Part shown: positions 50,143 through 63,451 of the stretch, piece after piece
How positions within the stretch are numbered: the first letter of the stretch is position 1
Layout: every line of letters begins with the position of its first letter
The notes under the pieces: generated by a model
The model's input: the letters and a program-made list of their open reading frames with translations, nothing else
The model's database searches: none
Told to the model about the DNA's origin: nothing
Assembly: GCA_905250115.1 (NCBI GenBank)
Contig: CAJNOI010000180.1
Location: 62,001 to 126,000, forward strand
Length of the DNA stretch: 64,000 bases
Reading direction: 5' to 3'
Source: Adineta steineri
Taxonomy: Eukaryota; Rotifera; Eurotatoria; Adinetida; Adinetidae
Translations under genes and position numbers: made by a program

Positions 50143-51716
50143 ATGGAAAATAATGAGATGAAATTAAGTTTTCTCATAAGTTAAGATGTCTAAAGACCTG
50201 AAATAAATGCTCTCTTTTCGAAGTAACGTAATTTCGATTCAATTTAGTTCATATACCTGTATCTGGTACCAACACTATTCTTTAGAATATATTTAACTAT
50301 TAAAATCCTCTTAATGACTCTTGTAGAGCACAAGCTGAAAATGGCTGTCATAGTTGTTACCTGTAATGTGATAGTCAGTCGGGATGGGATCTCGAAGAGG
50401 TTTAGCTCCGTTCTAATTAATTCATCATAATATAAGTTAGTCAGTTGCACTGTTATATTGTTTTATCTGTTCCAAACTAAAGCTCAGTTACAATACATAG
50501 TTGAAAATGAACTGTTGAAACTAGAATTCACATTACACAATTCATGTTTTATGAAACTATATGCCAAGAAAAATAATATAGTAACCAACAATAATATGCA
50601 AACTAAAAATGATTCAAGCATGAAAGTGAATACACACAGCGTTGATGCATCAACTCAAACTGATTCACAATTGGAATTATCAACAAAAAAACATTGGTAT
50701 AGCCAATACAAATACCTTTTCTATTTTTACTGCTTTATCAACTACATCATCTACTATATATGTCAATAATCGCTCATAACAAATTGATAGAATTGTTTCA
50801 AAAACTAAAATAAGAAATACGAAGTAAAGAGAAGAAGTTAAACTATCTAAAAGATTGATCGATCACCACTGAAACTCAATGATCATGATCTAACCTGTCA
50901 TGTCTTGACAGGTTTAACTCGAGATTACTTAACGACATATTGATATTGATGGTACTTCGGTTAGACTTGAATCATCAAGCAATATGTACACTCTTCGGAT
51001 TAGAAATAGAAACGCAAATCAGTAGAATTTTTGACAATGCTTCTTCTGTATTAATACAGTATTTTATATAAAAACATTTAACATTTTGAACATATGTAAT
51101 ACAAAAGCACACACAGTCACTAACTCAACAATTACTGAAAAATGATGATCAGAAATTCGGATTATCCGATGGCTGTATAATATCAGCACTGGGTCTTTTT
51201 TTGCCAATGGAAAAAAATTATGATACTAAGATGTTTCTATTCACGAAAAAGGATCAGCAATAGTACATGACTCATAAAACAAATAAAACACGATTAATTA
51301 CTAAAGTGTACTGGATTATAGAATATGCAAACGGTCAAGTAAAACAATGACGTTTCTTTAACAATGTTGTGCCTAATACGATGATAGAGACGATAGACGA
51401 CTATTTCGAAATCGTGGGTGTTTTAATAAATTGCTATAGACCTGTATTTTGATAAAGATGCAAGTTAAGATAAACAAATTATAGAAAAGATCCTGCAATC
51501 CATTCTAAGACAGAATGAGCTCTACAAGTCTAAGGAGATGAACTCTATTTTACACAGTGGCCAACAGTTCTCTAAACGTCAATTTAACTTCAATTGTTGT
51601 TCAATATCTTAAAATTGTTAACTATTGCATTGCTGACAAAAAAGTCTAGGAAATACTATAAGAATTCAATCAGTCATCTCAATATTTTTTTTATTTGAGC
51701 AATTCTCTGCATTTTT
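50143..51716. other. Interior of the inverted-repeat-bounded region; coding remnant
   Basis: A polar frame without an ATG at its head at 50458-50769 (THSVDASTQTDSQLELS) has protein-like composition for ~90 residues but no recognisable domain. The surroundings are less A+T-rich than ordinary intergenic DNA. Probably a decayed mobile element. No transposase, reverse transcriptase or endonuclease motif was found. Confidence 0.35.
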
Positions 51717-52050
51717 GTGTACTCAAAAAGTGAGTACACTACTAGAATCGGTCAGTGTGTCCGGCCGTCCGTCCGTCCGGCCGTTTACACGATAACGCAC
51801 GAAAGGAGAGTCAGATTGAGCTGAAATTTTCAACATAATTCAGTCTCATCTAGATCTCGGTCGAGTTCGAAGATGAGCCTAATTGGCCGGGCCATTCCCG
51901 AGTTATTGAAAAAATACTGATATTTCCTGTTTTTGTTGTATTGGAATATTGACGTATTTCGACTTTGACAAAAAAAACTTTTTTTTATAAGCAAATAAAT
52001 CTTCAGCTATTATATACCATTCGATAGAGAATTTCAAGGGCTACAAAATG
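51717..52050 (+). repeat. Palindrome-headed dispersed repeat, copy 2
   Basis: Head GTGTACTCA-AAAAG-TGAGTACAC (51717-51739, perfect 9-bp arms), followed by a GC-rich CCGTCC repeat, TTTACACGATAACGCACGAA, CTCGGTCGAGTTCGAAGATG, and a distal block with CCATTCGATAGAGAATTTCA. Two further forward copies lie within 1.8 kb. Confidence 0.85.
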
Positions 52051-52199
52051 GTATATAAATATTGAGAAAAAAGTGTAGCATTATATTCTAACGTCGAGAA
52101 TACTTTATAGAATCTCAACAGACTGGCTAGTCAACGTGATTCATTTGACACAGTATTCACTTTTATTTCTAGTTTTTTTGCTAATTTTGTGGCACGAAG

Positions 52200-52500
52200 G
52201 GTAATTTGGCATGGAGAATCCAAATCTGACGTCCGTTTTAATTAATTGATTAATTAATTATTAACTAGGCTCTAATTAGTCGTTAATTAATGAAGAAATT
52301 TTTTAAGATTGAAAAAGGTGTATTCAAATGTGAAGAATCCGAATCTGGTAGCTGATTTAATTAATTAATTAATTAAGCTTAATTAACGTTTTTTCACAAA
52401 AACTAAAATAACTCAGATTAGAACGGATAACTTGGATCTGAGGTTAAATTTAATTAACCATTAGTTATTAATTATTAATTAGGTATGAATCTACTATTAA
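52200..52500. repeat. TTAATTAA-rich tandem repeat
   Basis: Three diverged units of ~100 bp, each with a GA(A)TCC-AATCTG-like segment followed by TTTAATTAATTAATTAA, at about 52201, 52325 and 52425. They lie between two copies of the palindrome-headed repeat. Confidence 0.6.
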
Positions 52501-52512
52501 TTCTTTGTTATT

Positions 52513-52855
52513 GTGTACTCAAAAAGTGAGTACACTTCTAGAATCGGTCTGTGTGTCCGTCCGTTTACACGATAACGCACGAAAGAATAGTCCGATTGAG
52601 CTGAAAGTTTGTACACAATTCAGTCTCATATAGATCTCGGTCGAGTTCGAAGATGAGCCTAAATGGCCTGATCATTCCCGAGTTATTGAAAAAAAACTTA
52701 TATTTCACTATGATTTTTCTATATTTTTTTGGAGGGAAAAATCATATAATGCCATTCTCGTAAGCAATTTTTCTACTAGAGTAAAATAAAAGTCCACTTG
52801 TTATATAGCATTTAATAGAGAATTTCATAAGCTACAAGATGGTACTAAATTATAG
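52513..52855 (+). repeat. Palindrome-headed dispersed repeat, copy 3
   Basis: Same head (52513-52535) and same order of blocks as the copy at 51717, with a shorter CCGTCC part. The distal block reads TTTAATAGAGAATTTCATAA, then GCTACAAGATGG. Confidence 0.85.
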
Positions 52856-53276
52856 GGGTAAACGGGTTGCACACAAGATTGTCCCTATATAACAGAGTGG
52901 GTAAAATATAAAAAAATCATATATGTTGATAATGTGTCAGTGCGATATCTGTTTGTTTTTCATATTACTAATAACACTTTTTTTTAGAGTAGATAGAACT
53001 CATCAAGAGCTTGAAAATGATGTAAAATAATAGGGGGTAGATATGCTGCGTTCGATATGTCTTTACTATCACACTTGTGAAAAACTATGAAAAAGCCATA
53101 TACCTTAATAGTGTGTCTGTGTGATACTCGTTTGTTCTCCATAAGGTGAACGTTATTTTTATGTACTCAAAAAGTAAAGTTCACGATAGATTGATTTTGA
53201 TCAATCTGTCTAAAAGAATTCATCCTTGAGCGCACTAAGGAACAGCCCTTTAGTCCCTGTGGATGCCCTCGTTTTA
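52856..53276. other. Spacer between dispersed repeats
   Basis: No gene. A fragment of another repeat head (ATGTACTCAAAAAGTAAAG) lies at 53161-53179 and appears truncated. Confidence 0.45.
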
Positions 53277-53490
53277 GTGTATTCAAAAAGTGAGTACATT
53301 CCTAGAGTCGATCAGTATGTTCGGCCAGCCGTTTACACGATACCTTGCGAAAGGAGAGTCAGATATTGATGAAATTTCTACACAGTTTAGACTCATAAAG
53401 ATTTCGGTCGAGTTCGAAGATGAGCCCAATTGACTGGGCTATTCTAGAGTTGTTACAAAAATACTGATATTTCCCTATGATTTCCATATA
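53277..53490 (+). repeat. Palindrome-headed dispersed repeat, copy 4
   Basis: Head GTGTATTCAAAAAGTGAGTA (53277 on), then GGCCAGCCGTTTACACGATA and CGGTCGAGTTCGAAGATGAG. It lacks the distal block and runs into the right-hand inverted repeat. Confidence 0.8.
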
Positions 53491-53547
53491 CACTTTTTGC
53501 AGTACACATAACTCTCGGATACAATCCGAAGTTTCCACATTTATTTA

Positions 53548-53738
53548 AGCTATATTCGAAATAAACATGAAAAACTGCATCGATCCATATTTGCCCCTCT
53601 ATAATAAGTTAGCGACTCAAAGCTTGGATTTTAATAGGTTTTTTGAGTATTCAACTTGAAATAACTTTTATTCTGATGTGTTTCAGATTGGGAAAGCAAT
53701 TTCGCACATTATTGAATGTATTTCACATTCAACTACGT
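53548..53738. repeat. ~190-bp inverted repeat, right copy
   Basis: Reverse complement of 49950-50142; contains GCATCGATCCATATTTGCCC and AACTTGAAATAACTTTTATT. With the left copy it bounds about 3.8 kb. Confidence 0.8.
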
Positions 53739-56677
53739 AGTTGTTTTTGAAGAAGATTTTGGGCAAAGTGATAGCCTTATTGATACTTGACATTTGATTA
53801 TTTTTGTTAGATTTGTTTTTGTAATAATATAATGATTCGATTATGATAAATATAGATTTGTTGAAGTCATATATAATAGAATTAATGAAAGTGATTTGTT
53901 CTTTTAAAATGAATTTTATTTTTAAACGAATAAAATACTTTTTAGAAGATATTTCGAGTTAATTTTTCTTTGAAAAGTATTTTAAAATGTTTAGTTATTA
54001 TTTGTATTGATAAAAGTTGTTCTAGTCTTACTAATATTTGTTTAACCTAATCGGATTTGTTATGAATGACCCGAAGTCATATAGTAGAATGTTTATTTCA
54101 TATGAAAATAATAAATAGAAGAAAAACAAACCAATGATTATTTATTTTGGAGAAATTTATACAAAAATAAAGAGATTAATGTTTGCATTATTTATGCTTC
54201 AACTATTTGTCAATTGAAATCTATAAAAATGGATTCATAATCGAAATTCAAGTCAATCAATTAATGTTAATCATCTATATTTAATAGTATTTCATTACGA
54301 AACAAATACAGATTTATGTTTTATTAAAGATAGAAAAAAGATGAATTAATAATTCAACTAATTTTAATTGAAAATCTCATCGAATTAAAATAAGAGAAAA
54401 TAAATAAACAGAAACAATTATTTGTTGCTTATTCTACTCATAATAGAAAATTTACTCATGTAATTCATAAGTTTGGTTATTTAAACAAAGAATTTGTTAG
54501 AAAAATATACTTCTTATGTCTATTATTGAATCAATTAAATAAAATATTCAGAATTTTATATATCTATATAGAATCCAATGCTGTTGTTCATGACATAGTA
54601 GCATATAGTTGATCAATATGATAAATGAAGAATGAGAATATTTATGCATGGACTTTTTAATCATAGTAGTTATCAGTTGAAATTATTGAAGATATAGAAT
54701 AAAAGAAAAGAAATTTTTTATTGAATATATCATTTTCAATATTTTAATATTATTTTCATGTTAATTTAAAACTAATTTATTTATTTGTTTTCTAGATCGA
54801 AATAAATGTAGATGAGAATTTTATTCCGAATAGAAAGGTAAACAACATAATAGAAATCCATCTGTTAAATATTGCATCGAAGAATTTTATTTTCATGTTG
54901 CTTTTATTGATTTTATTATTTAGCTAAATAAATCGAGAATTTTCATATATTATATTAACTTATTCGTTCTAATCAATCATTTTATACAATAGATAAATTT
55001 CTTTCTGAAAATATATTCATTATTAAAGTTAATAATGTTCCTTTTGATCCTTGTTCAACTGAAGCACTTTATAGAAATTTGTAAAATACTCTTACTAATA
55101 ATATTTCTTTAAATGAAATAATAATATTATTAATTCTATCGATATTAATTGTCATCATAATAAATTTCTTCTTTATCTTTTAAGAGATATTCATTTGTTT
55201 ATTTGGAACAACAAATCATTATAATATCAATTGAGATTTACTTAATAATCATTGTAATAAATATCTTTTTAATGTATTTAAAAAAACTTTTTCATTTCCA
55301 CCAAATAAATAAAATAAAAAAATATTTCACAAAAATATAATTTCGATTAATGCGTCTTAATAGATTTATTAACTTTTCATCATTAAATATATGTTCTTTA
55401 TTTAGATTCAAAAATTCTCAAGAGTAAATCCAAGTGAAAAGTAATACTCATTTAATAATTGAAATATTCAACTAAACAAAGAAAATCCAGAAATGAGTTC
55501 TTGTTGAAAATTGTACTAATTGTTTCTATTAAGATAAATAAGAGATTTTTGTAGTTCTTAAAATAGGAGATTCGAAAAAACGAAGATTATTCTAATCGGA
55601 TGGAAATTAAAGAAGACATCGTTAAAAGATTGAGAAGTCTATTTATGTTGGTAGATTCGATAGAAAATTTAATTTATTGATTTACATAGAAATTTGAGTT
55701 AATTGAATAAGTAATATATTATTTAATCAATAATTTTTCTCTACAAACACACAGATGTCTTTTGATTTATTTCGAAGTCTTATTGAGTCGCATTGATTTA
55801 AAATAAAACTTTAGAATAAATTCAAGAGAAATTCTCTTCGTATTATTACAATGAGAAAGTATTTTCTTTGAATGTATGACGTAATAAGAAAAAAATCATT
55901 GAATATTGGGTAAAGAATAGGATCTGTAATCGTAAAAAATCTTTTCAGCTGAATAGTTTTCTATGATTAATAATATAATATCTAAAGAAGCTTATGTATT
56001 AAATAAAAAGAATCTGATACTTATCATTGCAGACATTGATTAGTGTGTTAATGATTGTTCGTTCGTTGTATCTGTTAGATGATTGAATAAGATAAATATA
56101 GAATTACATTTTCTTCGATCCCTCAACATTTCTTCTTTCTCTATTAATGGACCCGTAAATTAATTATCGAAATACTTAATACATTTTCTATCTAGAGAAG
56201 ATCAATGTTTAGATTAACGTTCATGAAGAAATTCTAATTAGAAATATTAAAGATTAACTAAGAAAAAGAAAAAGAAAAAGAGAAAATGAAATTGTTTTTT
56301 TGTTTTCTAATTATAAATCAAACTATTAGAATTGGTAAAAAATCGAATGTTTATTTTTTTTGTAAATGTAATGAAAGAATCTTTGTTTTTTTTATTTGAA
56401 ATATTTTATAGAAAAGAGAAAAGCATTAGTTGCAATACATGAGAAAGAATAAATGTGTTTTTCTGTTAAATAATTGATTGATTGTCGAAATAAATGAGAT
56501 TGTAGAAATCTTTTGACTTGATATTTGGTTTTTGTTTCGTTTGAAAATAAATTCTCCTAATTTTAATAAATAAAATCATTTTAATCATCGCGTGGAATAA
56601 TTATCATTCTATACTGAAGTCATCGATATATGTTTCGTCTAAAAAAACGATTTGTTTTTTCTTTTTAAAAACAAGAT
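53739..56677. other. Intergenic, no intact gene
   Basis: About 2.9 kb, very A+T-rich. Near 54980-55330 short frames resemble protein (KVNNVPFDPCSTEALYRNL; then HHNKFLLYLLRDIHLFIWNN in another frame), broken by stops. Probably a decayed gene that I cannot name. Confidence 0.4.
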
Positions 56678-57819
56678 TTAATTAATTACTTTATTTGTTC
56701 CATTTTTATTTTTAACTTTTTGAACTTCATAAGATTTTTTAGTTGAAGGTTTTTTATTATGAATTAATCTGAAATTAGACGAGAAAGAGATATTTAGTTT
56801 GATTTTTAAATCAAATTTTCGTTACTTTGGTGAATTTGACGATGAAAATATTTTTGAGCAATTATACAAACATCCATAATCAAACTAAATAAACAAGAAA
56901 TTTTAGATTAAAAGAAAGAAAAGAGAGAGAAAGAATTGATTTAACTGGATTAATATTTGATTTAAATTTTCCTGTGACTTGTTCATTAGTTGTTCTTCCT
57001 CTAATAATTAACATAAAATGAAAAGCAGTTAAACCACCAATTGGAATTGTTAATAATATAATAAATATAATTAATATTATTGATATAATTGTATTTAAAT
57101 TTGAAAGATTTTCATGATTTTTTAATAAATAATATATACAAAATGATATCACCACATACATATGAAATAATACACTTAATAAAAAACATATAAAATACCG
57201 ATAATTTCGACGACCTAAATAAATTCATCACTTTTTTATTATGAATTAACAATAAATACGTGGAAAAATGAAATTCTCCTTACCAACACAATTATTTAAC
57301 CAAGGACAATGATGATCAAATGTCTAAAAATCATAAATGAATTTTATTAAAACGACAGAAAAAGATAGAGAAAATCTTACATCAATACAAAAGTCACATA
57401 CAGAACAATGAGAACATCTTGGTGGACGATAAAAGCCACATGTTTGACACCATTTCATTCGACATTGTGTCCCATGAATTTCAACTAAAAGAAAACAAAA
57501 AGACGATTTATTTATTTTTGTATTGAAAGAAAAGTTCACCTGTTTTATGAAATGTTGTTTCTGAATCATCATTTTCATCAGGTGGAGCTCTACTATATCT
57601 TCCAGGATCCGTAAATGTTGCTAAGAAAAAATTTTCAATAACAAATAATAGAATAAGACCTTGAATAAGTGGAATATATTTCCATAAATGATTTGTTATC
57701 CATGGACAAATAAATATAAAATAAATTGTTGATAACACAATTAATAAACTCCATGCAACAAAACAAGGAATACGACGTGAAATACCTCGAAGACATCGTC
57801 GACAACAATTATTTGACAT
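56678..57819 (-). CDS. DHHC palmitoyltransferase, ZDHHC5/8 type
   Basis: Six exons (57819..57540, 57484..57381, 57323..57284, 57214..56946, 56884..56826, 56768..56678), all phases consistent, give 280 residues. Four-helix membrane enzyme that transfers palmitate to protein cysteines. Helices: [20 protein letters not shown] and [20 protein letters not shown], then [20 protein letters not shown] and [20 protein letters not shown]. The zinc-binding cysteine-rich domain starts [20 protein letters not shown] and runs on to CSVC, DFCID and [20 protein letters not shown], with the intact DHHC catalytic motif. Post-domain signatures [17 protein letters not shown] and [15 protein letters not shown] are those of ZDHHC5/ZDHHC8. 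The product stops ~20-30 residues beyond these, without the long PDZ-binding tail of vertebrate forms. Exon 3 is only 40 bp. Family assignment is firm. Confidence 0.95.
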
Positions 57820-60800
57820 TTTTTAGATAAACCAAACGATTACAATTTACTTTTATTGTAGAAACGACCACAAAATTTTTTTTCTTCAATAGACATTTCG
57901 AAATTCAATTCAACGATTATCCTCTATACAAATATATTATCATTCTCTTCTTTTTTTCAAATATTAGATGTCGCTATTTTATTTTATTTTCTTTTTTTTC
58001 ATTTAAATTTCTTTTTAGAATAAATTTCTTTAATATTTCCAAAATAATTTCTTTTCTTTTTATTAATTCGAATTCAAAATAAACAAATCAATTTAACTAT
58101 TATTATTCAATCAATCAATAACAATAGAAGGACAAGGAGAGAGAGAGAGATTGTTTTCGTCATAATTATTCTTCATTAATTCGATATCCTTGATCAAGAT
58201 CAATATTAAAAGTAAGATTTTTTTATTTAAATATTCCTAAGAAAATCAATCTAATTAAAAAGCTAAATTGTTGATTTATCTATGTCGAAAAGAGTTTCTC
58301 TTCTTTTTATTATAATAATATTTATGTTAGTGTTAGATTCTATATCTCTCATCACACCCATCCTCATTAATACAAATAAAATATTCTTACATAATATTAT
58401 CAAATTTCCTAACATATTTAGATAGAAGTAATCCATCTACTTGAAACTAAATATTTTACTTTTTTTCTTTCCAAATTCAAATCATTTATTTGTTCAGTCT
58501 ATTCCACAAGATAATTATTATTTTATAGAATTAGAAAAGAAAATCTAAGATTTTCACCAGAGATTATTCTTCTTATTTATTATTTTAAGAAGAAAAAAAA
58601 GAATTTTCGAATTATTTTGAATAATGAAATAGATTAGTTTAGATTGAATTATTTTCTAAAAATCTTTTTGTCTCACAGGTTTTATTTCTAAATAAAATAA
58701 TAATAAATGCGGAAATTTTATCCTAGAGTTGTGTGTAATGCACAAAGTGTATATGGAATAACTCGACCGAGATCTTGATAAGACGGAATTGTGTAGAAAA
58801 TTTCATCAAAATCTGACCCTCCTTTCGAAAGTTATCCTGTATACGGGCGGACGGCCGAACCCACTGATCGATTGTAGAGTGTATTCACTTTTTGCGTACA
58901 CAGAAATGGTGAGTAGATTAAAGAAATAGAATATTTTATAGTACGAAAACGTGTTGATATGTGTTTGAAATAAACCCCCAGTGGAGAATAGTAAAGGTAT
59001 ATTTACGTTCAATGTCTCAGTCAATGTAACAAAATTTATGTAGACGTTTTTTATTGTGTAATTGTAATTATATATATTGGTGAACACATTGAATATGTCA
59101 TCACCTACATACCATAACATTAACATCTATACATTCTTCTTCATATTCACACTCACACTCACATATTAATCAACATTTCATTTGCTCAAATTTTGGAAAA
59201 ACGTTTTTTTTTCTCTTCTTATTTTGTATATGAAAAGAATTTATTTTATTCGAATATTTTATGATGAAGTCATATTGAAATGATTTGTACTTTAAAAGAT
59301 GCGAATAAAATAGTTGTTAATATTTGAAAATAAGAAAGAAAGTAAAGTTTATTTTAATTTGTAAAATGTGTCGTAAAATAACTAAATATTTGTATTTGAA
59401 CTTTAAAGATTTCGTTTAATTGATTTAAATATGCGTTGAATAGATTTCTTCTCTTTATTTTATTTCAAATACTTAAAAACCTTTCAAATAATCCAAATCA
59501 ATTTAATTCTTTTGTATTGTTTTTCATTTAAAAGATTTCTTCTTTTTAAAACAATACTCTCATCTCATCTAATAACAACATTATTTATATTTCAAATAGA
59601 TTAATAAAACAATAGTTTGATGAAATTAAAATCTCGTCTTGTTAACTTTAAAGAAATAAAAAATAAAGATAAAGATAATCGATAATTTGATAATATTATT
59701 ATTAAAATGTTAAATAAGTAATTTGAAATGTTTTGTAAGTTAGTTAATATATGTCTAGACATATGACATAAGAATAATTATTTGAAAATATTCTTTTTTA
59801 CTTTAAAAGATTTCAATCAATCTAATTTACATTAAACATTACTATGGTTTTAACATAATATAATCTTTTTCTTTTTCTTCTTTCCTTTCGAATTTATTTC
59901 GTGTGAGATTTGGTTTTTTTTCTCAATTATTTTCTTAATTGTTTTATTAGATTTGAAATAAAAATCTCATGATTTCGAAATCTATTTAATAGATTTATTT
60001 TCAACATAATAAAAAACGAAATGATTTTGTTAAGTTTATCTTTTTTCAATAATTTAATTGTAAATAATAAAAGCATGAATAAGATTCAAATCTATGAATA
60101 ATAAAAAATGGGGTGACGGGCAAACGTATAGGGCATATTCTATACTCTCGCAGTGTGTGTGTGTGTGTGTGTGAGTGATGTGCAAATAATAGGCAATGAA
60201 TAAGAGAGTAACGTACAGAAAGAGAAAGACATAGAGAAAAAGCAAAAAAGAAGAGGGAGACTGAGAGAGTGAGAGAGAGAGAGAGGGACAGAGGGAGAAA
60301 CACGACAGTTAAGTAAGATCGATTGATCGACAGAAAAAAAATCCTTATTCACTAAAAGAGTTCAACCAACGAACACAAGTTGTTACTCTTGACAAAATCA
60401 CATCCACCTGTTGCATCTTATAATATCGTGTAAGGGTAAGATTAGGAATTTTATTCTATAAGATCAACATTTATTATTTCACCTGAATAAATTTAACATT
60501 TTATTCAATACAAATCGACATTTACATTTTCTTTATTAAATATTATTTCTCTTTACTTCGTCTTTTATTTATTCGTAATAAATTAAATAAAATCTTTTCA
60601 TAGCCTTGAGAGAATAAAATCAAACAAGAATTACTTATTTTATTCAATTTTCAAATCAATCGAATCTTTTAAAAAAGAAAATAAATAAAAAAAACGAAAA
60701 TTTATTCAAATGTTTTCTTTTTCTTTAGAATTGTTTTTAATATGAATTAGAAAAACAAATATTTTCAAAACAAAATTCGTTTAAATAATAATTGTACTTT

Positions 60801-61602
60801 TTCGAAATTTACTTTTATTTAAGCATATATTCAAAAAATAGAAGTTCATTTTATCGATATTAATAGAATTTTCTTTTTCTTTTTTTATTAAGATTAATTT
60901 AAGAAAAATTTAGGGAAAATCAGGAAATTATTTTTTCAAAATTGTAAAAAACAGATGAGTAAATAGTTAATATTGTAAAAGATTCTTATTGTTAAAGGAA
61001 GAAAGAAAGAAAGAAAAAAGATATGTACAAGATGAGACGAGAAGAATGTGCGATGATAAAATCTGATTGGATGTTAAATATATGTTTATAAAGGGTAAAA
61101 CAACTGATGTTGTTTCAACCACACAACCACACAACTATAGTAAAAGTAGAACGAGAGAGAGAGAAAGAGAAAAAGAAATAATGGTTGCTAACATTTACAT
61201 TCGAATGAAGAAAAAGAGACGAGATGAAAAAAAAAAAAGAAGAAGAAAAAGCCACAAATTGTTTCTCTCATCGGTCGTTCTCTTTCTTTCCATATCGACA
61301 TTATTTACCTAGTCCAGTTTTTTTCCTTCTCTTCTTCTCTTCTTCTTCTTCTTCTTCTTCTTGTTCGTTTCTCTTTCATTATTGACGAGGGCGAAGAACA
61401 ACTACTGAGATATAAACTGGGGACAAGCACAAGCACGTTTGTTCTCATTACTTGTTCGCAATTTAGTAGTCAAACTATTGTCGACTAACGAATTCTTTCT
61501 TTTTTATTTTCTAATCAGGTATTCAATTCTCTTTCTTTCTTTCTCGAAAAGAAAAGAAAATCTAATTTGTTATTTCTGAAATATTTAATTTAGAAATAAA
61601 AA
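57820..61602. other. Intergenic between divergent genes
   Basis: 3.8 kb without a gene. Simple repeats: GA run ~58138-58151, (GT)n 60152-60174, (GA)n ~60261-60292, TTC run ~61338-61362. A candidate 5' UTR intron of the filament gene is 61519-61593 (CAG/GTATTC ... ATTTAG). The palindrome-headed repeat at 58745 is listed separately. Confidence 0.5.
58745..58901 (-). repeat. Palindrome-headed dispersed repeat, copy 5 (reverse)
   Basis: Reverse orientation; head at 58879-58901 (GTGTATTCACTTTTTGCGTA...). Contains GGGCGGACGGCCGAACCCAC and ACTCGACCGAGATCTTGATA. Shorter than other copies. Confidence 0.8.
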
Positions 61603-63451
61603 ATGACAAGTCGAACAATACGTCGTACAGTTGAACATGGTATTCGTCAAGTCTCAGATAATCATGGAAAAGGTGAAGCATTAGCATTAATGAGAGAACA
61701 ACGTGATCATGAAAAACAAGAATTAATTCAATTAAATGATCGATTTTCAAGTTATCTTGATCGGGTTAAATATTTAGAACAAACAAATAAACAATTACAA
61801 AATACATTAGATCAATTAAGATCAAAATGGGGTTTAGATTCTGATCGATTTAAATCTCAATATGAACCACAATTAAATGATTTAAGAAAAAAAATTGATT
61901 TAGCAACTGTTGAAAAAGCCAAAGCTGAAATACGTGCTAAACGTGGTGAATTTGATTTACTTTATTATAAAAAATTAGCTGATGATATTAGTCAATGGAC
62001 AAATCAAGATAAATCGAAAATTAATTCACTTCAATCAACACTTGAAGAAAATCAAAGAGAATTAGAACATCTTCAACGTTTAATGGGCGATTCAATGAGT
62101 GATATTGAAAAATATCGAAATGAAATGAAACATTTATATGAAGAAATCTCACGTTTATTAATTGAATTAGATCAAGAAACAATGGCTAGAATTAAAATTG
62201 AAAATGAAAAACAAACACTTGAAGAACAAATACCTTTTCTTTCAGCTATTCATGAACAAGAAATGAATGAATTAAGAAATTTATCTTCACCGAATATTGG
62301 TATTGATCCAACTACTTTTTATAAAAATGAATTACAAAGAGCTATTAGAGAAATAAGAAATGATTTTGAAAATCTTTCACGTTCACAACGAAGTGAATTA
62401 GAAGAATATTATCGAATAAAAACAGATGAAATTATTCAACAAGCACAAAAACAAAAACAACAACAAACTAATCAATTATCAAATCAAGAAAATTCAAATC
62501 AAATTAGAATCTCAATTAATGAAACGAAAAAAGAAATGTTTGATTTACAACAAGATTATAATAATTATTTACAATCAATGAGTGAATTAGAATCAAAACT
62601 TGAAACACTTAAACGAGGTTTGATCTTTCTTTTCTATCAAAATAAACAAAATAAACAAAATATTTTTCTTTCGTTTTTATCATAGAAAATGGTGATGTTA
62701 TTGATACACGAGAACGAGAAATCTTAGAACTTCGTTCTCGTTTAAATGATTTAATGGCTTCATATGATGAAATTGTCTCAAATAAATCTTCACTTGAATT
62801 TGAAATCAATACATATCGTCGTTTACTCGAATCAGAAGAAGCTCATGTAAAAAAAGTTGCATCAACAACAACAACATCTGGATCAATATCAACACATATT
62901 CGTGAAACAACAACTCATGTATCAACAAATGTTCCACGAATTCAACCAGATATTCCTTCACCACCCATTCAAAAACCAATTCCACCTATTCCAAATGAAA
63001 AAATTATTAATCAAACTGAAATGCAAGCCAAAACTACTTTTCAAAGATCTGCTAAAGGTTCGTCTTTAAGAAAAAATATTTTCTTTCTCTAATTTAAATT
63101 AAATTTAATTTAGGACCAATTAATATTGATGAATGCTCACCTGATGGTAAATTTATTCAATTGGCGAATACATCAAAAAATAAAGATATCGATTTAACTG
63201 GTTGGCGTCTTTTAAGAAAAGTTGATAATTCACCTGAAATAACTTATTCACTTCCATCAGGTTTTAAATTATCATCAGGAAAATATGTTAAAATTCATGC
63301 ACGAGGACAAGGAAAAGAAAGATCGCCTTATGATCTTGTTTTACCAACACATGATTCATGGGGTGTTGGTGTTAGTGTTGTTACACGTCTTTTAAATGAA
63401 CAAAATGAAGAAAAAGCAACACATATACAAAAAACTGTTTATGCTTCATAA
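61603..63451 (+). CDS. Cytoplasmic intermediate filament protein with lamin tail domain
   Basis: Three exons (61603..62617, 62686..63057, 63114..63451), both introns phase 1, give 574 residues. The short basic head (MTSRTIRRTVEHG) is followed by the filament rod. The helix-initiation motif is LNDRFSSYLDRVKYLEQTNK (~46-65), the hallmark of coil 1A. Coil 1B is of the long, protostome/lamin type (KWGLDSDRFKSQYEPQLNDL onward), then coil 2. The rod ends with the termination motif LEFEINTYRRLLESEE. A T/S/P-rich linker leads to the lamin tail Ig-fold: NIDECSPDGKFIQLANTSKN, DLTGWRLLRK, YSLPSGFKL, HDSWGVGVS. No nuclear localisation signal or C-terminal CaaX box (it ends KTVYAS), so it is a cytoplasmic filament protein, not a lamin. 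It polymerises into filaments, probably in epithelia (inference). Confidence 0.95.

Noticed and set aside
58806..59126. 106-residue minus frame
   Set aside because: Includes part of the palindrome-headed repeat and has no protein-like features.
60046..60352. Three overlapping minus frames
   Set aside because: Translation of GT, GA and CT repeats (HTHTHT, LSLSLS).
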